Notes under the pieces: model-generated
What the model saw: only the letters and a program-made list of their open reading frames with translations
Told to the model about the DNA's origin: nothing
The model's database searches: none
NCBI RefSeq assembly: GCF_004138495.1
Contig: NZ_ML142851.1
Span: 227,971 to 233,188, forward strand
DNA length: 5,218 bases
From: Phytoactinopolyspora endophytica
GTDB taxonomy: Bacteria; Actinomycetota; Actinomycetes; Jiangellales; Jiangellaceae
Direction: 5' to 3'
In this document: piece by piece, positions 1-5,069 of the stretch
How positions within the stretch are numbered: the stretch's first letter is position 1
Layout: the number at the start of each line of letters is the position of its first letter
Made by a program: the position numbers and the translations under genes

Positions 1-714
1 GAGAAACGGGATGAGAACCAGATCGTCGTCGTTGCGCCACTGCTCCTCGCAGGTGTCGGCCCACGGGCAGATGGCGCAGTGCGCGATCCGGACCGGGTAG
101 GTCTCGGGCGGGTCGGCCAGCCACGCCTCGAAGGTGTGCATTGCGCGACGCGCATAGGCGGCGACGTCGACGTACGGGATGCTGACGGTGTCCCGGTTGC
201 CGAGGATGACGGTGAGCGTTTCCGGCACCGCTCCCTGTAGCTCCTCCAGGCGCTTGGCGTAGACGGCCATCTGGAGCAGCGCGGACGCCTTGACGTGGCG
301 GGCCAGCTTGGTGTCGGCGATGTCGTAGGACCAGTCACCAAGGTGGCTGGGCCGGGCGTCGTTGCGGATGAGGAAGTCTGCGTGGCCGCGCCAGCGCCCG
401 TCGTAGAAGGTTGCCTGGAAGATGCGATCCGCGCCGCCCCTCATGGCGGCGAGCGTGAGCTCCTCGGCTTCGGCCGGGCCGGATGCGCGCGGGATCTCGA
501 CGACGCGGTGCGCCGTGGCCATCTCCGACAACACTGCCGCCTCGTGCGCGTCGCCGCGGGACCGAATGACGTCGGCGCTCGGATCGTCGCTGGCTGGGCG
601 CCTGCGCCGGCCTTCAGCGACGTCCCGGTTCAACGTCGTGAGGTGCGGACACGCGAGATGCACCACGAGGTCCGTCGGGCTGAGCACCAGACGCTCCGTG
701 CCGGCGAGGTACAC
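1..714 (-). CDS. TM0106-type RecB-like nuclease, N-terminal 238 residues (C-terminus beyond window)
   Basis: Reading the minus strand from a GTG at 714 gives 238 codons without a stop, running off the left edge. The protein looks like a PD-(D/E)XK nuclease of the RecB/Cas4 superfamily, TM0106 branch. Visible motifs: RGDAHE (53-58); the core acidic residues GHADF (D113) and DTKLARH (D134, K136); and the RecB-type helix QMAVYAKR (Q148, Y152). Cys22 (LACPHL) together with Cys213, Cys216 and Cys222 (CAICPWADTC) matches the 1+3 cysteine layout that binds a 4Fe-4S cluster in Cas4 and AddB. As I recall, family members are either nuclease-only or fused to an SF1 helicase; the missing part would decide. 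The 714 start is chosen because AAGGGGG (minus strand, 729-723) sits 8 nt upstream. A GTG at 723 is in frame but has no spaced Shine-Dalgarno, and an in-frame TGA lies at 736-738. It is probably a cytosolic DNA repair or processing enzyme; the substrate is unknown. Confidence 0.85.
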   Translation of the reverse strand, partial: MYLAGTERLVLSPTDLVVHLACPHLTTLNRDVAEGRRRRPASDDPSADVIRSRGDAHEAAVLSEMATAHRVVEIPRASGPAEAEELTLAAMRGGADRIFQATFYDGRWRGHADFLIRNDARPSHLGDWSYDIADTKLARHVKASALLQMAVYAKRLEELQGAVPETLTVILGNRDTVSIPYVDVAAYARRAMHTFEAWLADPPETYPVRIAHCAICPWADTCEEQWRNDDDLVLIPFL

Positions 715-772
715 GACTCCCACCCCCTTACGAGGTCAAGCCTGCACTATGCCACTGACACGTACCGCCTTT

Positions 773-882
773 GCAATGCGCACCTATAGGCGTGCAGGGG
801 TGCGCCGGCACCGCTCGTACGGGCGTGCGTCGCGTCGACGTGTGTGTTGCGTCGACGTGTGTTGCGTAGAGGTGCGCATTGC
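773..882. repeat. 13-bp inverted repeat, arms 773-785 and 870-882
   Basis: GCAATGCGCACCT at 773-785 is the exact reverse complement of AGGTGCGCATTGC at 870-882. The arms are 84 bp apart and the match does not extend cleanly. The spacing is too long for a terminator hairpin. The right arm overlaps the third unit of the tandem repeat. Paired regulator-binding half-sites or a decayed element are both possible; neither is shown. Confidence 0.6.
832..880. repeat. Degenerate 15-17 bp tandem repeat, three units
   Basis: Three head-to-tail units begin with GCGT and end with TT: GCGTCGACGTGTGTGTT (832-848), GCGTCGACGTGTGTT (849-863) and GCGTAGAGGTGCGCATT (864-880), followed by a further GCG. Units one and two are identical apart from a 2-bp TG length difference; unit three has diverged. 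The repeat is noncoding and lies about 210 bp upstream of the xylanase start. Confidence 0.6.
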
Positions 883-982
883 GAAGGGTGCGGGGGGAGC
901 GCCCTGGCCGAAGGTACGCGTCCAGGGCACCCGCCAGGCAGATCTGACAGACACTTCCGCGCTTCTTCCCGATACTCAAGTC

Positions 983-993
983 CGAAAATTTCA
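983..993. promoter_or_regulatory. CGAAA-type quasi-palindrome upstream of the xylanase
   Basis: CGAAAATTTCA contains the 9-bp palindrome GAAA-A-TTTC (984-992). Actinomycete xylanase promoters such as Streptomyces xysA carry CGAAA boxes in inverted orientation that take part in substrate induction and glucose repression, so position and sequence suggest a similar control site. The outer base breaks the symmetry (A at 993 instead of G), and the site lies about 65 bp upstream of the proposed -35. A second, single TTCCGAA lies just downstream (1000-1006). The role is inferred. Confidence 0.4.
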
Positions 994-1056
994 TGGTAAT
1001 TCCGAAGCAAACGTGCTGGTCACCATCTTCGCGGCAAATCGGTCGCATGGCGTGTA

Positions 1057-1085
1057 GTGACAGGCCGCGGCCCGGCTCGTAACCT
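1057..1085 (+). promoter_or_regulatory. Xylanase promoter: GTGACA - 17 nt - TAACCT, placing the transcript start at the ATG
   Basis: GTGACA at 1057-1062 matches five of six bases of the TTGACA -35 box. After exactly 17 nt comes TAACCT (1080-1085), fitting the TAnnnT -10 pattern of actinobacteria. Seven bases separate the -10 from the ATG at 1093, which is the usual -10 to transcript-start distance. The mRNA would therefore begin at or next to the start codon and be leaderless, which also explains why no Shine-Dalgarno is visible. Confirming this needs 5' end mapping. Confidence 0.55.
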
Positions 1086-1092
1086 GTCGGCC

Positions 1093-2481
1093 ATGATCAC
1101 ACCTCGCCGTCGCCAAGCAGTCTTGGCTGGTGCGGCCCTGGTTGCCGCCACACTCGTCGTTCCAACCGGCACGGCCGAAGCGCAGGAAACCCTGCGTGGA
1201 GCGGCCGATGCTCAAGGCCTGCGGATGGGAGCCGCAGTCGCAAACGATCCGCTCTCTGGCAACACTCAATACCGGAACATTCTCGGAACAGAGTTCAACT
1301 CAGTCACGGCGGAGAACTCGATGAAATGGGAGTCGCTCCAGCCGAGCGAAGGCCAGTTCAACTGGTCCCAGGGCGACGCCATCGTGGAGTTCGCCCAAGA
1401 CAACAACCAGGCCGTGTACGGGCACACGCTCGTCTGGCACAGTCAGGCACCCGACTGGCTGCAGAACCTGCAGGGCCAGCAACTCGACAGTGCCATGCAG
1501 ACGCATATCTCCACCGTGCTGAACCACTACCAAGGTGACGTGGAGGCATGGGACGTCGCCAACGAGGTGATAGACGACGACGGCGATCTGCGGGACTCGT
1601 TCTGGCTGGAAGGGCTCGGGCCGGAGTACATCGCCGACGCGTTCCGTTACGCCGACGCCGCGGATCCGAACGCCAAGCTGTACATCAACGACTACAGCAT
1701 CGACGGCATCAACACGAAGAGCAACGCGTACTACGACCTGGTCGTGGATCTGCTCAACCAAGGCGTTCCAATCGACGGCATCGGCCTGCAGGCACACCTG
1801 ATCCTCGGTCAGGTGCCCAGCAGCATGGAGGAGAACATCCGGCGCTTCGCCGATCTCGGCCTCGAGGTGAGGATCACCGAGCTAGACATCCGCATGGACC
1901 TGCCAGTGACGCAGGCCAAGCTCGAGCAGCAACGGGATGACTACGCCGCCGTCGTGGACGCCTGCCTGGCGGTTGACGGCTGCGTCGGGATCACGACCTG
2001 GGGCTTCACTGATGCGTTCTCCTGGGTTCCGGACTGGTTCGACGGGCAGGGCGCCGCGCTGCCCTTCGACGAGTCCTACAACGAGAAGCCCGCGTACGAC
2101 GGAATTCTCGAAGCTCTCGGCGGTGACCCGGACAATGGCGGGGGCAACGGCGACGACGGCGCGTGCGAAGTGTCCTACTCCGCCCGCGACTGGGGCGGCT
2201 CCGCAGGGTTCACGGCCTCGGTCACCATCACCAATACCGGGTCCGGGCAGATCAATGGATGGACGCTCGGCTTCCGGTTCCCGAGCGGCCAGACCGTCAC
2301 CGACGGCTGGTCGGCGGACTGGTCACAGAACGACGCCGACGTGACGGCGACGAGCATGGGCTGGAACGGCGCGCTGCCGCCGGGCGGGTCGACGAGCATC
2401 GGGTTCAACGGCACCCACTCCGGCAGTAACCCGGCGCCGACCGACTTCACGCTCAACGGCGAGCCCTGCACATTGGGTTAG
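1093..2481 (+). CDS. Secreted endo-1,4-beta-xylanase, GH10 catalytic domain with C-terminal CBM2
   Basis: This 462-residue secreted enzyme hydrolyses internal beta-1,4 bonds of xylan. Residues 1-30 form a signal peptide: an Arg-rich n-region (PRRR), a hydrophobic core, and the cleavage site AEA before Gln31. The RRRQAVLAG stretch makes Tat export possible. The GH10 barrel covers about 32-342. Family landmarks are HTLVWHSQ, acid/base Glu158 in WDVANE, nucleophile Glu263 in ITELDI, GLQAHL and TTWGFTD. A short linker (343-356, Gly/Asp/Asn) leads to a CBM2 (358-459) bounded by Cys358 and Cys459. Trp367, Trp406 and Trp424 match the three binding-face tryptophans of type-A CBM2, so it probably binds crystalline cellulose in plant cell walls. 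The ATG at 1093 is preferred over an in-frame GTG at 1057: it starts a compact signal peptide, and the GTG appears to be part of the -35 box. The protein is strongly acidic. It is monocistronic, with its own terminator. Confidence 0.96.
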   Translation: MITPRRRQAVLAGAALVAATLVVPTGTAEAQETLRGAADAQGLRMGAAVANDPLSGNTQYRNILGTEFNSVTAENSMKWESLQPSEGQFNWSQGDAIVEFAQDNNQAVYGHTLVWHSQAPDWLQNLQGQQLDSAMQTHISTVLNHYQGDVEAWDVANEVIDDDGDLRDSFWLEGLGPEYIADAFRYADAADPNAKLYINDYSIDGINTKSNAYYDLVVDLLNQGVPIDGIGLQAHLILGQVPSSMEENIRRFADLGLEVRITELDIRMDLPVTQAKLEQQRDDYAAVVDACLAVDGCVGITTWGFTDAFSWVPDWFDGQGAALPFDESYNEKPAYDGILEALGGDPDNGGGNGDDGACEVSYSARDWGGSAGFTASVTITNTGSGQINGWTLGFRFPSGQTVTDGWSADWSQNDADVTATSMGWNGALPPGGSTSIGFNGTHSGSNPAPTDFTLNGEPCTLG

Positions 2482-2500
2482 CGCGGCCAACGCACAAGCC

Positions 2501-2536
2501 AACGGGAGGCGGGTCGCCGGGAACCCGCCTCCCGTT
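2501..2536 (+). terminator. Strong terminator hairpin after the xylanase gene
   Basis: AACGGGAGGCGGGT (2501-2514) pairs perfectly over 14 bp with its complement at 2523-2536, around the 8-nt loop CGCCGGGA. It starts 19 nt after the xylanase stop. No U-tract follows beyond the stem's own TT, which is common for terminators in high-GC actinobacteria. It should insulate the VOC gene from xylanase transcription. Confidence 0.88.
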
Positions 2537-2541
2537 CATGT

Positions 2542-2563
2542 GCGTCTTCGCGGAGAAAGACGC
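2542..2563. terminator. Second, weaker hairpin behind the xylanase terminator
   Basis: GCGTCTT (2542-2548) pairs over 7 bp with AAGACGC (2557-2563) around an 8-nt loop. It begins 5 nt after the main terminator stem, so it may be a backup terminator or an RNA-stabilising stem. No U-tract follows. The rest of the gap up to 2643 shows no promoter I could defend. Confidence 0.4.
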
Positions 2564-2643
2564 GTTGGCGCCGATGACTCTCCGGCCGGCCGCCGGTCTG
2601 TCCCTATGAGCGACAAACCAGCTGAGGAAAAGGGAGACTATCG

Positions 2644-3051
2644 ATGTCGAGGATGACGTTCATCAACCTGCCGGTGCAGGACCTGGCGAGGACAGTTGAG
2701 TTCTTCACCAAGCTCGGCTTCTCATTCGACGAGACGTTCACGGACGAGAACGCGACTTGCATGATCATCAGCGATGACTCGTATGTCATGCTCCTCGTCG
2801 AGCCGTTCTTCAAGGGATTCACGAACGCTGAGATCCCTGACCCGACGAAGAGCTCCGAGGTCATCGTGGGTCTGTCGGCCCAGAGCCGAGAGGAGATCGA
2901 CGCCCTGCGCGGCACGGCCGTGGAGGCCGGCGCGGAGTCCCTAGGAGACCCGCAGGACGACGGATTCATGTACATGTGGGGCTTCAGAGACTTAGATGGG
3001 CATCAGTGGTCGTTCATCTACATGGACGACTCCGCCGTCCCGGAACAGTAG
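2644..3051 (+). CDS. VOC (glyoxalase/bleomycin-resistance fold) family protein, COG3607-like
   Basis: This 135-residue cytosolic protein has the length and pattern of a single-chain VOC protein with two beta-alpha-beta-beta-beta modules: FINLPVQDLARTVEFF at the N-terminus (6-21), MLLVEPFF in the middle, and FRDLDGHQW near the end (114-122). It resembles proteins annotated as predicted lactoylglutathione lyases (COG3607). Relatives have NLPV where classic glyoxalases have a metal-binding His, and usually end GHxWE; here that Glu is Ser123. At least one usual metal ligand is thus missing, so glyoxalase or dioxygenase activity should not be assumed; a binding or sequestration role is possible. 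GGGAG (2632-2636) lies 7 nt upstream of the ATG and fixes the start. It stands alone, with terminators on both sides. The substrate cannot be told from sequence. Confidence 0.88.
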   Translation: MSRMTFINLPVQDLARTVEFFTKLGFSFDETFTDENATCMIISDDSYVMLLVEPFFKGFTNAEIPDPTKSSEVIVGLSAQSREEIDALRGTAVEAGAESLGDPQDDGFMYMWGFRDLDGHQWSFIYMDDSAVPEQ

Positions 3052-3062
3052 AAGTCGAATTA

Positions 3063-3082
3063 GCGTTGGTAAGAGCCAACGC
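3063..3082 (+). terminator. Small hairpin terminator after the VOC gene
   Basis: GCGTTGG (3063-3069) pairs over 7 bp with CCAACGC (3076-3082), closing the 6-nt loop TAAGAG. It begins 11 nt after the VOC stop codon. There is no U-tract. Position and symmetry favour a terminator, but the stem is short. Confidence 0.55.
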
Positions 3083-3163
3083 CGAGACGGTGGCTGGACG
3101 AGGTCAGGGGGGCCTGCCGTGTACTACATGCTTGCGCCTGCGCCGACGCGATGGCGCGGCTTA

Positions 3164-3352
3164 TCACTGAAAATAGGCGGCGGAGACGTCGTCTTCTGGG
3201 TAGAAGGACTCGATCGCCAACTCGGAGACGGCGACATCGGTGGAGGCGCCGAAGACTGTGGTCATGCTGAACAGTGAGATCACGCCGTGGTCGGTCTTCA
3301 GCCGCATCGGGACGATGAGCGACGGTTGAGCAGTCGTCGCGCCTCCACGCGG
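3164..3352 (-). pseudogene. Probable C-terminal remnant of a lost gene (62 codons, no start)
   Basis: On the minus strand, between an in-frame TGA at 3353-3355 and a TGA stop at 3164-3166, lie 62 codons. They read like real globular protein: SLIVPMRLKTDHGVISLF, then TTVFGASTDV and SELAIESFYPEDD. The alternation of hydrophobic and acidic residues and the balanced composition differ from the Arg-rich shadow frames around it. It has no Shine-Dalgarno, and the in-frame ATGs fall mid-domain. The pattern recalls C-terminal ends of some actinobacterial helix-turn-helix regulators, but I cannot name the family firmly. The upstream part is missing: tetR ends at 3380, 25 bp beyond the blocking stop. 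Most likely it is the tail of a deleted gene. Confidence 0.5.
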
Positions 3353-3379
3353 TCATGCCGAACGGCCGCAGGCTGCGTG

Positions 3380-4003
3380 TCAGTCGCGCGGCCTCAGGCC
3401 TGCGAGGGCGGTCTCGAGGACGGCATCGGCATACTCATGTGTGAGTGATCCGCTGCGCGTCAGCCACCTGTTCATGAGCGGGCCGAAGATCAGCTCGACC
3501 GCCGTGTCCAGATCTGTGTCCGGCGCCAGCTGGCCGGCGAGCTGGGCGCTGTGCAGCCGGGCTCGTTTCGCCTGATGCATGTGCCGTGCGAGGCGGTCCT
3601 CGTAATCGGCCGCCAGCTGAGCATCTTCTATCAGTGCGACGCTCAGTGAGCGCATCGGGCGGTCGAACCGGGCGTCGTTGAACTCGTCCACGGTAGCCCG
3701 CAGGACTGTTCTCAGGTCGGCCTCGAGGTCACCGGTATCCGGTAGCGCGATGTGACCCTGGTCGTTCTCGCTCCCACCGAGTACGGCATCGAAGAGGACG
3801 GCTGCTTTCGACGGCCACCATCGGTAGATGGTCTGTTTCCCGACGCCGGCGCGCGATGCGATGGCCTCGACACTCAGTCGGGTGTAGGGCAGTTCTCCGG
3901 CCAGCTCCAAGGCCGCCGACAGGATGGCCTGACGGGACTGTTCGTTCCGGCGTGATGCGTGGGCGCGATTGGGGGCGGGCGTCCGAGGGTTCACATGGAC
4001 CAT
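3380..4003 (-). CDS. TetR/AcrR family transcriptional regulator
   Basis: This 207-residue protein has the usual TetR length. The N-terminal DNA-binding domain covers about 20-70: helix one is RQAILSAALELAG, and the helix-turn-helix is LSVEAIASRAGVGKQTIYRWWPSK (43-66, key residues A49, G53, T58, Y60, W62). The C-terminal two-thirds is an all-helical ligand and dimer domain. The ligand is unknown. The start at 4003 is supported by AAGGA six bases upstream on the minus strand. A longer in-frame reading back to 4252 is rejected because it runs through both operators and into the SDR gene. It is divergent from the SDR gene, with a 19-bp palindrome 15 bp upstream of its ATG and another further up, so it very probably represses both itself and the SDR until a small molecule binds. 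Confidence 0.93.
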   Translation of the reverse strand: MVHVNPRTPAPNRAHASRRNEQSRQAILSAALELAGELPYTRLSVEAIASRAGVGKQTIYRWWPSKAAVLFDAVLGGSENDQGHIALPDTGDLEADLRTVLRATVDEFNDARFDRPMRSLSVALIEDAQLAADYEDRLARHMHQAKRARLHSAQLAGQLAPDTDLDTAVELIFGPLMNRWLTRSGSLTHEYADAVLETALAGLRPRD

Positions 4004-4018
4004 CCTACGTCCTTCGAG

Positions 4019-4037
4019 ACGAGACGGTCCGTCTTGA
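4019..4037. promoter_or_regulatory. TetR operator O1, overlapping the SDR -35 box
   Basis: ACGAGACGGTCCGTCTTGA is a 19-bp near-palindrome with arms around the central T at 4028. Its first 16 bases are identical to O2. Its right end overlaps the TTGACA -35 box at 4034-4039, and its left end is 15 bp from the tetR ATG. Binding here would block the SDR promoter and tetR transcription. The divergence at the right end looks like a compromise between operator symmetry and the -35 sequence. Confidence 0.8.
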
Positions 4038-4062
4038 CAATCCCCGTGCGCTGCCTCATGCT
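4034..4062 (+). promoter_or_regulatory. SDR promoter: TTGACA - 17 nt - CATGCT
   Basis: A perfect TTGACA -35 lies at 4034-4039. Seventeen bases downstream, CATGCT (4057-4062) matches TATAAT at positions 2, 3 and 6, making a plausible though weak -10. Transcription would begin near 4069-4071, between the two operators. The strong -35 suggests high expression once the repressor leaves. Confidence 0.6.
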
Positions 4063-4074
4063 TGCAACTATGAA

Positions 4075-4093
4075 ACGAGACGGTCCGTCTCGT
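4075..4093. promoter_or_regulatory. TetR operator O2, perfect 19-bp palindrome
   Basis: ACGAGACGGTCCGTCTCGT is a perfect inverted repeat of two 9-bp arms about the central T at 4084. It sits just downstream of the predicted SDR transcript start and 14 bp upstream of the GGAGG ribosome site. Its centre is 56 bp from that of O1. Being fully symmetric, it is probably the higher-affinity site and could act as a roadblock to elongation. Confidence 0.85.
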
Positions 4094-4118
4094 GAATGAT
4101 TCAACTGGAGGTACCGGC

Positions 4119-4979
4119 GTGACTACCCCTTCCCCGTCCGCATCCCCGTCCCGTGTCTGGCTCGTCACCGGGGCCAGCCGCGGTCTCGGGCTCGCCTTCG
4201 CCTGGGCAGCGCTTGAGGCAGGCGACCGTGTGGTGGCCGCATCGCGGAGCATGACGGAGACACCGTACCTGTTGGCGGGCTACGAGGACCGTGTGCTGCC
4301 AGTGGTTCTCGACGTCACCGACCGGGCCGCCGTCTTCACCGCGGTTGATGAGGCCGTGAACCATTTCGGCCGGATCGATGTGGTGATCAATAACGCCGGC
4401 AACATGTGGTCCGGCGCGGTTGAAGAGTTCACCGAGCAGGAGGCGCGAGATCAGTTCGAGGTCAACTTCTACGGTGCTCTGTGGGTCAGCCAGGCCGTGG
4501 TTCCGCAGCTCAGAAGGCAGGGCTCCGGGCACATCATCCAGATCTCCAGCATCGGCGCGCTCGGCGCCTTCCCCACGACCGGGCTGTACAGCGCCAGCAA
4601 GTTCGCCCTCGAAGGCATGAGCGAGGCGCTGGCGGCGGAGGTCGCACCTTTCGGAGTCTCGGTCACCATCGTGCAGCCGGGCGGCTACTGGACCGATCTG
4701 TACACCTCCATGCGGTTCACCTCGCCGGACGAGGATTACGCGCCGATGCGGCAAGAGCTGGAGAGACAGTTCTCCGAAGGCAGTGTGGACAGCGCTCCGG
4801 AGCTGGCGGCGCAGGCAGTGCTGGCGCTCGCCGACAGCGAGAAGCCGCCGTTGCGGCTGCTCCTCGGCAGTATGGTCTATGACCTCGCGTTCGACATCTC
4901 GAGGCAGCGCATGCAGACCTGGGCAGAATGGGAGGACGTCAGCCGGGCCGCGGAGCACGCCATACCCCAGCCGGGATGA
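4119..4979 (+). CDS. Classical SDR-family NAD(P)-dependent oxidoreductase
   Basis: This 286-residue cytosolic Rossmann-fold enzyme carries the full classical SDR signature. It has the cofactor loop TGASRGLG (17-24), D65 in LDVTD, NNAG (91-94), and the catalytic tetrad N116, S144, Y157 and K161 (YSASK). PGGYWTD follows the active site. Arg21 in the glycine loop and Arg43 after strand two favour NADPH over NADH. The family oxidises or reduces alcohols, ketones and related carbonyls; the substrate cannot be named. The GTG at 4119 is chosen because GGAGG (4107-4111) lies 7 nt upstream. An in-frame GTG at 4092 falls inside operator O2 and lacks a ribosome site. It is divergent from tetR, whose product probably represses it, so the enzyme may be induced by its substrate or a related toxic compound. 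A terminator follows 12 nt after the stop. Confidence 0.94.
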   Translation: MTTPSPSASPSRVWLVTGASRGLGLAFAWAALEAGDRVVAASRSMTETPYLLAGYEDRVLPVVLDVTDRAAVFTAVDEAVNHFGRIDVVINNAGNMWSGAVEEFTEQEARDQFEVNFYGALWVSQAVVPQLRRQGSGHIIQISSIGALGAFPTTGLYSASKFALEGMSEALAAEVAPFGVSVTIVQPGGYWTDLYTSMRFTSPDEDYAPMRQELERQFSEGSVDSAPELAAQAVLALADSEKPPLRLLLGSMVYDLAFDISRQRMQTWAEWEDVSRAAEHAIPQPG

Positions 4980-4991
4980 GATCGCACGCGC

Positions 4992-5019
4992 GAGGCCGGG
5001 TTGATCAGAACCCGGCCTC
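4992..5019. terminator. Bidirectional terminator between the convergent SDR and FabH-type genes
   Basis: GAGGCCGGGTT (4992-5002) pairs perfectly over 11 bp with AACCCGGCCTC (5009-5019) around the 6-nt loop GATCAG. It starts 12 nt after the SDR stop and lies 50 bp beyond the stop of the opposing ketosynthase gene, so it can serve both strands. Neither side has a clear U-tract. Confidence 0.85.
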
Positions 5020-5069
5020 CACCGGCACGGCTTCGATGGAGGCCGAGACGCAGATCATCTTTGAGCAGG

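Larger units (their letters stand above)
715..1092. other. Intergenic region between divergent nuclease and xylanase genes
   Basis: No convincing gene lies here. The open frames crossing it have low-complexity Arg/Ala/Thr composition and overlap the nuclease antisense. It holds a degenerate tandem repeat (832-880), a 13-bp inverted repeat (773-785 and 870-882), the octamer palindrome CCTATAGG (783-790), a GAAAATTTC quasi-palindrome (984-992) and the xylanase promoter (1057-1085). The stretch around 970-1040 is visibly more AT-rich than the flanking genes, as expected for a regulatory region. I could not place a convincing -35/-10 pair for the nuclease gene. Confidence 0.7.

Noticed and set aside
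295..1057. Long plus-strand open frames over the nuclease and intergenic region
   Set aside because: They are antisense shadows of the nuclease gene, with biased Arg/Ala composition and no recognisable domain.
1057..1092. In-frame GTG start giving a 474-residue xylanase
   Set aside because: It adds 12 polar residues before a complete signal peptide, has no ribosome site, and coincides with a well-spaced -35 box.
2582..2596. CCGGCCGGCCGCCGG palindromic GC run
   Set aside because: Short GC palindromes are expected by chance at this base composition and no site type fits.
2606..2656. 16-codon upstream open frame (starting MSDKPAEEKG) overlapping the VOC start
   Set aside because: It has no ribosome site of its own, and it spans the VOC Shine-Dalgarno; attenuation by it is possible but nothing supports it.
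4093..4103. TGAATGATTCA palindrome between operator O2 and the SDR ribosome site
   Set aside because: Its arms are only 5 bp and it has no second copy in the window, so it is probably chance.
4092..4118. Upstream GTG start for the SDR
   Set aside because: It lies within operator O2 and has no Shine-Dalgarno; the GTG at 4119 has GGAGG at ideal spacing.
4004..4252. N-terminal extension of the TetR protein to 290 residues
   Set aside because: It would cover both operators and the start of the divergent SDR gene; the ATG at 4003 has its own AAGGA site and gives a normal TetR length.
4101..4958. 285-codon minus-strand open frame opposite the SDR
   Set aside because: It is a high-GC shadow frame, rich in Arg/His/Gly/Leu and without motifs, while the plus strand has the complete SDR signature.
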